From an uncultured Nitrospira sp. (lineage in GTDB: Bacteria > Nitrospirota > Nitrospiria > Nitrospirales > Nitrospiraceae), in assembly GCA_946479785.1 (NCBI GenBank), contig CAMLHQ010000008.1, positions 1-57,900 of the forward strand: a DNA stretch of 57,900 nt, read 5' to 3'. Of the stretch, positions 31,670-39,898 are shown piece by piece. The notes beneath the pieces were generated by a model. The model was given only the letters and a program-made list of their open reading frames with translations. It had not been told where the DNA came from and did no database searches. Both the position numbers and the translations under genes were made by a program. How positions within the stretch are numbered: position 1 is the stretch's first letter; every line of letters starts with the position of its first letter.

Positions 31670-32553
31670 TTCCAACGACCCCTGACAATCGGTTTCGCCG
31701 ACCCGTTCCACCAGCCGGCGGCCATGTGGGGAGTCACATGGGCAATCACAAATCTCCCATCCGGCGTCATCACCAATGTACCAGCCGCGCCGTCGATCCG
31801 CGAGACCAATAGACGCAAGACCATCTTGGCCGCCACGGAAGGGCTTCTGCCTTCGGCGAGTCGTTCGCAGATCGTCCTGGCGACCGCCAGGCGAATGATG
31901 CCTTCACCCTGGCCCGTCATTGATACGGCGCCGCTGCGATTGTCTGCATAGACCCCGCATCCGATCAGCGGCGTATCACCAATCCGGCCGGGCAACATCG
32001 AATCGATCCCGCCGGTGGAGGCTCCCGCCGCGACCGTTCCCGATCGGTCCAAGGCGACTGCGCCGACTGTCCCGTGCCGGTTCGATAGGCGGCGGCTTCG
32101 CTGAGAAAGAATTCGCCCGTATGACAGCTGGCGAGGGCCGCGGGAGGCCCGAAATCTCTCCAGTCTAAAATGTCGTGCAAACCTGCTCGCCCATGGTCCG
32201 GCCAACAAGACATGATCCGTTTCTTCCATGACCAGCCTGGCCGCAGTAATCGGATGGACGAAGCCTTCGATCGACGCCACAGCGCCGGCCCGCAGAGAGG
32301 CCCCTTCCATTATTGAGGCATCCATCCGCTGCACCCCGTCCAGTTGCCGCTTTGACCCTCGCCCGGCGTTGAAGAGCCCGGATTGTTCAAGAAAGCCGAT
32401 GGTACTCTCGACCGCGAGGACTGCAGGACCGCCATGTTGAAGGATTGCATAGCCGGTTGCCAGTGCGTCGGCGAGGCAAGACGCCTGTTGCGGAGTCATG
32501 GCACGTCGTCCGGCACCGCCGTGAGTAAGGATAAGGGGACGTGGTCGGGTCAA
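31666..32553 (-). CDS. Isoaspartyl peptidase/L-asparaginase (Ntn hydrolase)
   Basis: This 295-residue enzyme is made as a proenzyme that cuts itself before a catalytic threonine. The signatures are LTHGGAG at residues 9-15, NAGRGSKRQLDG near 62-73, and the processing site RHGTVGAVALD with Thr 162 as the new N-terminus, followed by GASTGGI and GCGVYADN. It hydrolyses beta-aspartyl dipeptides and asparagine. The gene overlaps its neighbours on both sides by ATGA (32550-32553 and 31666-31669). Confidence 0.93.
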   Translation of the reverse strand: MTRPRPLILTHGGAGRRAMTPQQASCLADALATGYAILQHGGPAVLAVESTIGFLEQSGLFNAGRGSKRQLDGVQRMDASIMEGASLRAGAVASIEGFVHPITAARLVMEETDHVLLAGPWASRFARHFRLERFRASRGPRQLSYGRILSQRSRRLSNRHGTVGAVALDRSGTVAAGASTGGIDSMLPGRIGDTPLIGCGVYADNRSGAVSMTGQGEGIIRLAVARTICERLAEGRSPSVAAKMVLRLLVSRIDGAAGTLVMTPDGRFVIAHVTPHMAAGWWNGSAKPIVRGRWK

Positions 32554-33116
32554 TTGAGGAGGAGGTCCTTGGCCTGCTGATAGGCCGGATTCTTCATGCG
32601 ATCCAGATCGGACCGCACGAATCCCAAACCGGTGACGCAGAGTTCGAAGTTGTCGGAGAGTTTTGCGAAGAGCGGGCGTTCGTCCTCTGAAGGCTGGTCC
32701 GCCATCTGCGCGACGATGCCATATGAGCGTTTCCCCGTCTTGACATAATCCACCAGGAAATCCTTGTGGTAGACCAAGCCGGCAGTCTTGAGGCGGCGCA
32801 GATACTCCGGAAACAGCCCGGCCATAAACAGCGTGAAGTCCCCGATGTGCTGATGGACGTCCCGTTCTCGATCCAACGATTGCGCCTCGAGCAGCACTTC
32901 TGACTCGAACAAGAGGTCCACGACCGAATCCACCGGTTGGCCCTGCGGGTTTCTGATTCTGAACAGGTGATCCGTCCGGGTAAAATTGACGAGCAGGTCA
33001 GAGACATAACTGGTCACATTGAGATCGGGCCATCCGAGATGTTCGGTGAAGCTCTTCTCAGTCAAGGCACTGAAGAGTTGTCGCAGCGGATGTCGAGCCG
33101 GGATTGGTGTTCCCAT
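32550..33116 (-). CDS. Conserved protein of unknown function
   Basis: This 188-residue soluble protein is mostly helical and starts MGTPIPARHPLRQLFSALTE after a good GGGAGAG site. It contains VSDLLVNFTRTDHLFRI, LLFESEVLLEAQ, HIGDFTLFMAGLFPEYLRRL and DYVKTGKRSYGIVAQ. There is no signal peptide or metal motif. The gene lies between dtd (52-base gap) and the asparaginase (ATGA overlap), so its function may relate to protein quality or repair, but that is only context. Confidence 0.8.
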   Translation of the reverse strand: MGTPIPARHPLRQLFSALTEKSFTEHLGWPDLNVTSYVSDLLVNFTRTDHLFRIRNPQGQPVDSVVDLLFESEVLLEAQSLDRERDVHQHIGDFTLFMAGLFPEYLRRLKTAGLVYHKDFLVDYVKTGKRSYGIVAQMADQPSEDERPLFAKLSDNFELCVTGLGFVRSDLDRMKNPAYQQAKDLLLN

Positions 33117-33168
33117 CTCTCCCTCGCACTGGATTGCAGCGGTCAGTTCCTATTATAGCAGACTCTAT

Positions 33169-33630
33169 TCACAAACCCGCCGGAGACCCGCTTCGGCTGT
33201 CCAACAGGAAGGTGACCGGGCCGTCGTTGAGCAGCTGGACCTTCATGTGGGCCGCAAACCTCCCGGTCTCCACCGGTCTCCCCCGCGCCTTCAACTCCGC
33301 CGCGACTTGCTCATACCATCGCCTGGCCTCATCGGGCGGCGCCGCCTCGTCAAAACTGGGTCGCCGGCCGTTTCTTGTGTTGCCCAGAAGGGTGAACTGG
33401 GACACCAAGAGGATGGAGCCGCCCGTATCAGCCAGCGATCGGTTCATCTTCCCCGCGTCATCGGAGAAGATCCGTAAGGTTGAGAGTTTCTCTACCATGA
33501 AGCGGCAATCCGACTCTCCATCTCCCTTGGCCACGCCGAGCAGGACCAACAACCCCTCGCCGATCGCGCCGACCACGCAACCATCCACCTCGACGGACGC
33601 CCGCGTCACCCGTTGAATCACCGCCTTCAT
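33169..33630 (-). CDS. dtd: D-aminoacyl-tRNA deacylase
   Basis: This 153-residue enzyme hydrolyses D-amino acids and glycine mischarged on tRNA. It begins MKAVIQRVTRASVEVDG, with SQFTLLG in the middle and the NDGPVTFLLDS motif near the end; the Gly-Pro pair enters the partner subunit active site. Its ATG overlaps the stop of ogt (TGATG at 33628-33632), so the long upstream frame is not used. Length and motifs are normal. Confidence 0.96.
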   Translation of the reverse strand: MKAVIQRVTRASVEVDGCVVGAIGEGLLVLLGVAKGDGESDCRFMVEKLSTLRIFSDDAGKMNRSLADTGGSILLVSQFTLLGNTRNGRRPSFDEAAPPDEARRWYEQVAAELKARGRPVETGRFAAHMKVQLLNDGPVTFLLDSRSGSPAGL

Positions 33631-34157
33631 CAACCTTGTTCCGTCCGGCGAAGCTGGGAAAGCGAGCCTTCCAGCGCGAGCAACTTCCGTTTTGCCGGCA
33701 GTCCACAAGAAAATCCCCCGATCGTGGCATCCTGCGCCACAACCCGATGGCAAGGCACGACGATCGGTAGTGGATTGGCGCCGACCGCGCCGCCAACCGC
33801 CCTTGCGTATTGTACACCACCGACGCGGGAGGCCAGTCCTCGGTAAGACCATAGTCGGCCATAGGGGATAACTTGTAGCGTCTTCCACACCCGTCGTTGA
33901 AAGACTGTCCCTTCCGAGAGGTCGAGCGGAAGATCAAACGAGGTGCGGGTCCCGGACAAGTATTCCGTCAGCTGCTTCCGCGCTTCGCGCAAGCGCGAAG
34001 ATGAAGCTTCTTCGAAGGACACAACGGTATGGGCTCGCAAGCTGGCCGCCACCGCCGACTTCGAGGCTTGCGGGAACACGATCGCCGTGATGCCTTTTCC
34101 CGATTCAGCCACTCCCATCCAGCCCCAGCGCGACTTGAACATCAACACGCGACGCAT
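33630..34157 (-). CDS. ogt: Methylated-DNA-protein-cysteine methyltransferase
   Basis: This 175-residue repair protein removes O6-alkyl groups from guanine by transfer to its own Cys. The active site VPCHRVV carries Cys 136; GTVFQRRVWKTLQVIPYGRLWSYRGLA is the DNA-binding HTH part. TAGGAG before the ATG at 34157 supports this start. The N-terminal domain is short and divergent. The gene starts eight bases after murJ and overlaps dtd by TGATG. A perfect eight-base inverted repeat (cttcgcgc/gcgcgaag) near 33981 lies inside the gene. Confidence 0.94.
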   Translation of the reverse strand: MRRVLMFKSRWGWMGVAESGKGITAIVFPQASKSAVAASLRAHTVVSFEEASSSRLREARKQLTEYLSGTRTSFDLPLDLSEGTVFQRRVWKTLQVIPYGRLWSYRGLASRVGGVQYARAVGGAVGANPLPIVVPCHRVVAQDATIGGFSCGLPAKRKLLALEGSLSQLRRTEQG

Positions 34158-34165
34158 GTGCACTC

Positions 34166-35776
34166 CTACCGGCCGACGACGCGGCCGAATTTCTTTCTGA
34201 CCATGCCCCATACCAAATCCAACTCTTCAGAACGCAGCAACGCATGCACGCCAAGATACCCACTCATGCTGAGTCCGATTGCCACCGCGAGCATCACCGA
34301 CTTGGCCATCCACTCCCCCTGACGGGTCCACACTTGCGCGCCAGCCACCCAGAGGCAAGCCACGACTAAGGGAATGCAGGCCACCAGGACGCGGCAGGAC
34401 GAGCGTCCGACCAATCCCCATTCCACCCCGCCGAGTCGACGGTTAAGAACCGCCACCAGAATACCGCCGTTTACCATGCCTGCGAGCGCGGTCGCCAGCG
34501 CCAGTCCGGACACGCCCAGCGGCGCCATGAGCAGCAACGAGAAAGCGATGTTGGCGGTCACGGCGATCGCGGCCGAGATGGCAGGCGTCTTGGTGTCTTG
34601 CAGCGAATAAAACGCCGCGACGATGATGCGTACCCCGCCGAAGGCCCACAGACCGACCGCATAACAGAGGACAGCCATGGCCGTTTCGGCCGTATCCTGC
34701 GGCGTGAAGGTGCCATGTTCGAAAAACAAATGCACGATCGGGGTACGCAGAAAAATGAGTCCCAGCATGGCCGGGAACATGATGAAGACGATCATTCGCA
34801 ACCCGAACCCCAGGGTCGTCCGGAGTTCCTCCAGCGCGCCACGCGCCGCCTGCGCCGAGAGCGTCGGCAGAATCGCCATGGCCAGTGCGACGCCGAAGAT
34901 GCCCAAGGGAAACTGAATGAGCCGCATGCCGTAAAACAAATAGGTCGGCGCGCCGGCGATAAAGGAGGCCAGGATCGTGCTGACCGTCAGGTTGATCTGC
35001 GTGACCGACATGCCGAGCAGCGACGGCACCATCAATCGGCCGATTCGCTTAACGCCCGGATGGCTCGGTTCGAACCGAAACCCGAACAGCAATCCTCTGA
35101 CCTTGAGGCTGGGCAGCTGCATGGCAAACTGCGCTGCACCCCCGGCCACCACCCCGATCGCCACGCCAACGATCGGCTCTTCCAAGTGTGGAGACAGGAA
35201 CAGAGCGCAACCGATGATAAAGATGTTCAGAAAAAGCGCCGCATAAGCCGGAACGGCAAACGCCCGCACGGAATTTAAAATGCCCATGGCCATTGCGGCC
35301 ATGCTGATGAACAGGAGATAAGGAAACATCACACGCGTCAGCACTGTCGTTAAGGCCAGCTTCTCCGGTGAGGATTGAAACCCGGGCGCTAGAGCTTGGA
35401 CCAGCCAGGGAGCGGTAAGAATGCCAAGGAGCGTCACCAGGGTCACGAGCGTAAGTAGGGTCGTAAAGGCCGCGCTGGCTAATTCCCAGGCTTCTCGTTT
35501 GGATTTGAGCGTGTGGTACTCCGTGAAGACGGGAATAAATGCGGCGGACATCGATCCTTCTGCAAAGAGTTCGCGCAATAAACTGGGAATGCGGAATGCG
35601 ACGAAAAAGGCATCCGCTGCCGGCGTCGCGCCGAACATGCGCGCCAGGACCATGTCACGGATGAATCCGAGAATACGGCTGGAAAACGTGGCGATGCCGA
35701 TCACCCCGGCCGCCTTCACGAGCGAGTGGTTTTCACTTTGCGATTGATCAGAAGTCGTGGTGGTGGTCTCGGACAT
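34166..35776 (-). CDS. murJ: Lipid II flippase MurJ (MviN)
   Basis: This 536-residue inner-membrane protein has about 14 membrane segments and is a member of the MOP/MVF superfamily that moves lipid II across the inner membrane for peptidoglycan synthesis. The motifs are SRILGFIRDMVLARMFG, ADAFFVAFRIPSLLRELFAEGSMSAAFIPVF, GIFGVALAMAILPTLSAQAA, and FYSLQDTKTPA. The first 18 residues are a polar Thr/Ser/Gln tail. It lies between TPM-domain genes and ogt in the same minus-strand run. Confidence 0.95.
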   Translation of the reverse strand: MSETTTTTSDQSQSENHSLVKAAGVIGIATFSSRILGFIRDMVLARMFGATPAADAFFVAFRIPSLLRELFAEGSMSAAFIPVFTEYHTLKSKREAWELASAAFTTLLTLVTLVTLLGILTAPWLVQALAPGFQSSPEKLALTTVLTRVMFPYLLFISMAAMAMGILNSVRAFAVPAYAALFLNIFIIGCALFLSPHLEEPIVGVAIGVVAGGAAQFAMQLPSLKVRGLLFGFRFEPSHPGVKRIGRLMVPSLLGMSVTQINLTVSTILASFIAGAPTYLFYGMRLIQFPLGIFGVALAMAILPTLSAQAARGALEELRTTLGFGLRMIVFIMFPAMLGLIFLRTPIVHLFFEHGTFTPQDTAETAMAVLCYAVGLWAFGGVRIIVAAFYSLQDTKTPAISAAIAVTANIAFSLLLMAPLGVSGLALATALAGMVNGGILVAVLNRRLGGVEWGLVGRSSCRVLVACIPLVVACLWVAGAQVWTRQGEWMAKSVMLAVAIGLSMSGYLGVHALLRSEELDLVWGMVRKKFGRVVGR

Positions 35777-35825
35777 GAATTCGGATTCTAGCGGATCGAT
35801 GAGGGGCCGTCTATCGAACAGCGCG

Positions 35826-36485
35826 TTACGGTTCTTGCACGAGCCGATCCGGCAACTCGTCGGGATTGTTGCCGGGCGTAGCGGGACACACGTGAGTCAA
35901 GATGGTTCCGCACCGTTCAATGCCGGCGCTGAGTCCTCCAGCAATATCGTTCGCCTTCAGCTTCACGACCACGGCTTCCACGACCTCGTCCCATTGCGCA
36001 GCCGAAATCTTCGGCCCGATGCCCAGGTCCGGCAATACATACACGCGCCGCTCCAGGAGCGAAACCATGAGCAGGACACCGGTACGTTCACGGGTCTGAG
36101 AAATTCCATGTTGCGCAAAAGCCCGCTCGCCTCGGAGTTGCACTTTTCGGCGCAGGCGCTCGGTGGATGTGACGGCGCGAATCACCGCACCAAACGTCCC
36201 GAGCCAGGTCCCGATGGTATAGGCCAGCAGAGTAGCGACGATGAGCCACGCCGCATTCGCGGCATGCCATCCCCAGGGCAACCACAACGCCTCCCCCATC
36301 AGAAGCCCCGTCAGGATCAGGAGAGCCAGCGCCAGCCCGGTCCGGTGTTGCGCGTCGCGGTACAGTCCAGAGCGTGCGACGAGCATCGGGACGATCTCCG
36401 CGCTCGTCTGACGTTCAGCGGCACGCACGGCTTCGCTGATGCGGGCTTTCTCTTGCTCGGTCAATTCGATCGCCTTACCAATCAC
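35826..36485 (-). CDS. TPM domain membrane protein (YgcG-like)
   Basis: This 219-residue protein starts with GTG at 36485, which overlaps the stop of the upstream TPM gene; GGAGGAG sits just ahead. The first 50 residues (ELTEQEKARISEAVRAAERQTSAEIVPMLV) and the later GVLLMVSLLERRVYVLPDLGIGPKI form the TPM phosphatase-like fold, interrupted by two membrane segments at about residues 65-115. TPM proteins often go with LemA, as here. Enzyme activity is not established for this branch. Confidence 0.85.
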   Translation of the reverse strand: MIGKAIELTEQEKARISEAVRAAERQTSAEIVPMLVARSGLYRDAQHRTGLALALLILTGLLMGEALWLPWGWHAANAAWLIVATLLAYTIGTWLGTFGAVIRAVTSTERLRRKVQLRGERAFAQHGISQTRERTGVLLMVSLLERRVYVLPDLGIGPKISAAQWDEVVEAVVVKLKANDIAGGLSAGIERCGTILTHVCPATPGNNPDELPDRLVQEP

Positions 36486-37377
36486 CACTGGCTCCTCCTC
36501 CGCCAAAATCGCCGCCGCCGCCGCTGAATCCACCGCTGTCAAACGAACCTCCGCTCCATCCGCCGCCCCGGCTGCTATACCAAGTCCAATCGCTGGGACC
36601 CGTGCCGCGCCGTCGCCCGCTGTTGGCACTCAGGACCATCCAGAGCAGGAAGGCCGTGAACCCGGCGGCCACAAGTCCCAGGGGGATGCTCGCGAGCTGG
36701 GCCACCATGAACGTGAGGATGGAACCAAGCAGCGCACGCGTTTTCCGAAGACCTTGGCTTAAGACGATCCCGGCCAGGAATCCGACGATGATTCCGATGA
36801 TCACATACTGTAATCCACTCGTCTCTTGTCCTGGCTTGATCCGATCGGACGGCGACTCTTGCGTCTGATACGTCCCTTCGATCGTGTTCAGTATCGCTTC
36901 TGTCCCGGCCCGCACCCCGGCGGGTATATCGCCGGCCTTGAAGCGCGGCACAATTTCGTTGCGAATGATATGAGCCGACCGGAGGTCGGTCAGAGTACCC
37001 TCAAGGCCGTATCCCACTTCGATGCGCAGTTTCCGTTCTTTGAGCACGATAAGCAGCAGCACGCCGTTATCGGTGCCCTTCAGTCCGAGCTTCCATGTGG
37101 TGGCGACACGGTGCGAATACTCTTCGAGCGGCTCTCCCTCCAGAGAAGGGAGAATCAGGATGGCGACTTGATTGCCGGTCTTCTCCTCGTGGGTCTTCAG
37201 TTGCGCGGTCAGTTGATCGAAGTCGTGAGGAGGCAGGACGTGGGCAAGATCTACGATGCGCTCTGTCAGAGGCGGGACTTCTAGTGCCGGGGCCTGCAGC
37301 GGGCTGAATAGCATCCCCACAAAGACGATGAGCCGCGCCGGCTCATGCCAGACACGGCTCATGCGAATGGCATCCAT
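36475..37377 (-). CDS. TPM domain protein with Gly-rich C-terminus (YgcG family)
   Basis: This 300-residue protein has a signal peptide, a TPM domain (about residues 40-180: VPPLTERIVDLAHVLPPHDF, GNQVAILILPSLEGEPLEEY, DNGVLLLIVLKERKLRIEVGYGLEG), two membrane helices, and a Gly/Ser-rich tail (GGSFDSGGFSGGGGDFGGGG) typical of YgcG-family proteins. It is anchored in the inner membrane with the TPM domain outside. It lies between LemA (13-base gap) and a second TPM protein (overlapping). Confidence 0.9.
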   Translation of the reverse strand: MDAIRMSRVWHEPARLIVFVGMLFSPLQAPALEVPPLTERIVDLAHVLPPHDFDQLTAQLKTHEEKTGNQVAILILPSLEGEPLEEYSHRVATTWKLGLKGTDNGVLLLIVLKERKLRIEVGYGLEGTLTDLRSAHIIRNEIVPRFKAGDIPAGVRAGTEAILNTIEGTYQTQESPSDRIKPGQETSGLQYVIIGIIVGFLAGIVLSQGLRKTRALLGSILTFMVAQLASIPLGLVAAGFTAFLLWMVLSANSGRRRGTGPSDWTWYSSRGGGWSGGSFDSGGFSGGGGDFGGGGASGDW

Positions 37378-37390
37378 CGTTCGCCTTGGT

Positions 37391-37984
37391 TCAGTTGAAC
37401 TTGACCTCCGGCGGCTTCGCGACCGCCTTCTCATCCGCCACCGTGAAGTTCGGCTTTTCTTCCATGTGGAGAAGAAGCTTAGCCGTCAGGCTGGTTGGAA
37501 AGTACCGGACCATCTTGTTGTACTCAGCAACACGGTCGATGTAGCGTTTGCGCGCGACCGTGATGCGGTTCTCTGTCCCTTCCAATTGACTCTGGAGATC
37601 GCGGAAGTTTTGATCGGCTTTCAAATTCGGGTAGTTCTCGGCAACGGCGATCAGACGACCGAGGGCTGAGGTCAAACCGGCTTGGGCCTTTTGAAATTGT
37701 TCGAACGCGACCGGGTCCTTCAACATCTCCGGCGTCACTTGAATGCCGGTGGCTTGAGCGCGAGCCTGTACGACCCCTTCCAGTGTGTCTTTTTCGTGGG
37801 CGGCATATCCCTTCACTGTCGCCACGAGGTTGGGAATGAGATCGGCCCGGCGCTGGTATTGATTGACGACCTCGCTCCAGGCGGCCTTCGTGTCTTCGTC
37901 CAATCCTTGCAAGTCGTTGTAGCCGCACCCCCCCAGGCTTGCGACCAATAGTAGACCGATGAGTATCGTGCGACCGCTGCCCAT
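37391..37984 (-). CDS. lemA: LemA family lipoprotein
   Basis: This 197-residue protein has a signal ending in the lipobox LGGC (Cys 20), so it is likely lipid-anchored rather than having the usual uncleaved helix. The LemA helical fold is clear: EDTKAAWSEVVNQYQRRADLIPNLVATVKGYAAHE, LIAVAENYPNLKADQNFRDLQSQLEGTENRI and RYIDRVAEYNKMVRYFPTSL. Function is poorly known; the pairing with TPM proteins is common. GGGAGGAG precedes the ATG at 37984. Confidence 0.93.
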   Translation of the reverse strand: MGSGRTILIGLLLVASLGGCGYNDLQGLDEDTKAAWSEVVNQYQRRADLIPNLVATVKGYAAHEKDTLEGVVQARAQATGIQVTPEMLKDPVAFEQFQKAQAGLTSALGRLIAVAENYPNLKADQNFRDLQSQLEGTENRITVARKRYIDRVAEYNKMVRYFPTSLTAKLLLHMEEKPNFTVADEKAVAKPPEVKFN

Positions 37985-38069
37985 AGCGCTCCTCCCTTCT
38001 GATGAAGGTGCAAACGAGATCATGCTATCATGTCGATATTTTCGAAGATAGCGTCGTCAAAGGCTACCG

Positions 38070-38375
38070 ATGTCGTTGGAGCGATCGTCACAGAAGGCGG
38101 GAGGATTTCAGGTCAAGCACCGCGCCTTGGGCATTTATCAAGGAAGCGCGATCGAGCTGGCGTTCTGGCATCCATCTTCGGGCATGCCGGAATATGGGCT
38201 CTGCCGATTCTCGACAAGAGAGAAGGCGCAAGCTCTGGTCGATTTTCTGACTTCTCCAGCCTGCGCCGAACCCTTGAATCCTCTGGACTTGACGATCGAG
38301 CCCTACGATCTCACCGAACATGAACGGCTGACGACAGAGTATCCACTGCCCTCCGCCTGGGAACAACCAATCTAA
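38070..38375 (+). CDS. Small protein of unknown function
   Basis: This 101-residue soluble protein has AAAGG nine bases before the ATG. It has a compact alpha/beta look (HRALGIYQGSAIELAFWHP, YGLCRFSTREKAQALVDFL) with no known motif. It is isolated on the plus strand between the lemA start and the PilZ gene. Base composition and codon choice look like the neighbours, so it is probably real. Confidence 0.6.
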   Translation: MSLERSSQKAGGFQVKHRALGIYQGSAIELAFWHPSSGMPEYGLCRFSTREKAQALVDFLTSPACAEPLNPLDLTIEPYDLTEHERLTTEYPLPSAWEQPI

Positions 38376-38428
38376 CGAAGAGAGTGGCATGGGAGGAGCG
38401 AGAGTGAAGCGAGCTTGGAAGGACTTTC

Positions 38429-38950
38429 TTAGGTCTTGACCGGAACGGCAGCGCTCGCTGCCTTCTGGAGGTGATCGGCGGTTTGAGTCTGAATAAATGC
38501 GAGCAGTCGTTTGTTTTCCTGGGCCGCTCGCAGAAACTTGAAGGCGATTCCGCGTGGGCCGATCGATCGCACCATCGCCGCAACTTCCAACGGCTGCTCC
38601 TGCGAACCGGTTGCAATTTCCAGATAAAAGATGTCGTCGACGCGCACCTGCGTCTCGCTCTTGATGATACAGCCTCCCATTGAGAGATCAAGCACGGTTC
38701 CCTCGCCGCGAACTTTTCCTCCCGAGAAGGAGAGATAGAGCCGGACCGGAATTCTGAGATGCTCGCGCCGGTCGATCGGGTGGCGCGGGTAGTCCAAGCC
38801 GATGCGGGAGGCCAGGAAGCGACAGCTGCAGTGCTGGCAGGAGAAGGGCGACAAGAGGAAGAGCGCCGCCATCCGCTCGCTGGCGGACAAGGGCCGCGAC
38901 CGCAGCACCTGTTCATGACGGCATTGAGGACAACTCAGCAGACGACCCAT
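38429..38950 (-). CDS. PilZ domain protein with N-terminal zinc-ribbon-like Cys pairs
   Basis: This 173-residue protein has two CxxC pairs in the first 45 residues (CPQC at 7-10, CQHC near 38-41), suggesting a bound metal, then a PilZ domain with the c-di-GMP motifs RREHLRIPV (RxxxR) and DLSMGGC (DxSxxG). A C-terminal helix follows. PilZ proteins bind cyclic di-GMP and alter motility, secretion or gene expression. The target is not visible here. I start at 38950 so that the Cys pairs lie at the very N-terminus. Confidence 0.85.
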   Translation of the reverse strand: MGRLLSCPQCRHEQVLRSRPLSASERMAALFLLSPFSCQHCSCRFLASRIGLDYPRHPIDRREHLRIPVRLYLSFSGGKVRGEGTVLDLSMGGCIIKSETQVRVDDIFYLEIATGSQEQPLEVAAMVRSIGPRGIAFKFLRAAQENKRLLAFIQTQTADHLQKAASAAVPVKT

Positions 38951-39093
38951 TACATGACTCTCGACGAGCTCCGGTTTGTCCGACGGCCAGTTAATCCTCT
39001 GTCGGAGCCATTTTCTATCGATAGTGCATGCCCGCCGATCTGTCAAGCAAACGGAGGGATTCCCCGGCTTGAAGCCTTTGCGGCTTTCTCACG

Positions 39094-39885
39094 TTAATGA
39101 GATTCGTCGTGGGGACCAGCCAGCATTTCCGGCGTTGGACCCGGTTCGGCGATGGTCGAGCGAAGAAATTCCCGATTGAGCATGGCGATGAATCGGACGC
39201 TGATGGACTTGGGGCAGACGGCTTCACATTCATATTGATTTCCACAAGACCCGAAGCCTTCACGGTCCATCGCTGCGACCATGGCTTTGGCGCGTTTGGT
39301 TCGCTCCGGCTCGCCCTGTGGAAGCGAGGCCAGGTGCGAGACCTTGGCGGCGACGAACAGCATGGCCGACGCATTCTTGCACGCCGCTACGCAGGCGCCA
39401 CAGCCGATGCACGACGCAGCATCCATGGCAGTATCGGCCTGATCCTTCCCAATCAGCAATACGTTGCCATCGACCGCCCCTCCGGTGTTGACTGAGATGT
39501 AGCCGCCCGCTTGCATCACGCGATCCAGTGCGCGTCGGTCGACGACGAGATCTCTGATGATCGGAAAGGCCCTCGCACGCCAAGGCTCGATCGTGATCGT
39601 TGCACCGTCGGCAAAGCGACGCATATACAGTTGGCAGGTGGCCATCCCTCGATCCGGTCCGTGCGGCACCCCGTCGATCACGAGCGAGCAGCTTCCGCAA
39701 ATGCCTTCGCGGCAGTCGTACTCGAATGCTACTGGCTCTTCGCCTTTGAGCATGAGTTGCTGATTCACGACGTCCAGCATTTCCAGAAAAGACATGGAGG
39801 GACTGATGTCCTGAGCCCGATAGGTCACCAGCCGGCCCTTGTCGGCCGGTCCCTTCTGCCGCCAAATCTTCAGCGTGAACTTCAC
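39094..39885 (-). CDS. sdhB: Succinate dehydrogenase/fumarate reductase iron-sulfur subunit
   Basis: This 263-residue protein carries the [2Fe-2S] cluster motif CREGICGSC (Cys 58, 63, 66) in its N-terminal ferredoxin domain and two further clusters in the C-terminal part: [14 protein letters not shown] and [15 protein letters not shown]. It passes electrons between FAD in SdhA and heme/quinone in SdhC. The start is a GTG at 39885 with GAGAGA ahead. The order sdhC-sdhA-sdhB (transcribed right to left) and the sequence style match the non-classical or B-type enzymes of Bacteroidetes, Nitrospirota and epsilon groups. Confidence 0.94.
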   Translation of the reverse strand: MKFTLKIWRQKGPADKGRLVTYRAQDISPSMSFLEMLDVVNQQLMLKGEEPVAFEYDCREGICGSCSLVIDGVPHGPDRGMATCQLYMRRFADGATITIEPWRARAFPIIRDLVVDRRALDRVMQAGGYISVNTGGAVDGNVLLIGKDQADTAMDAASCIGCGACVAACKNASAMLFVAAKVSHLASLPQGEPERTKRAKAMVAAMDREGFGSCGNQYECEAVCPKSISVRFIAMLNREFLRSTIAEPGPTPEMLAGPHDESH

Positions 39886-39898
39886 GATAGGATCTCTC

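Noticed and set aside
33981..33998. Perfect inverted repeat cttcgcgc-aa-gcgcgaag
   Set aside because: It lies inside the ogt coding region, where GC-rich codons give such words by chance.
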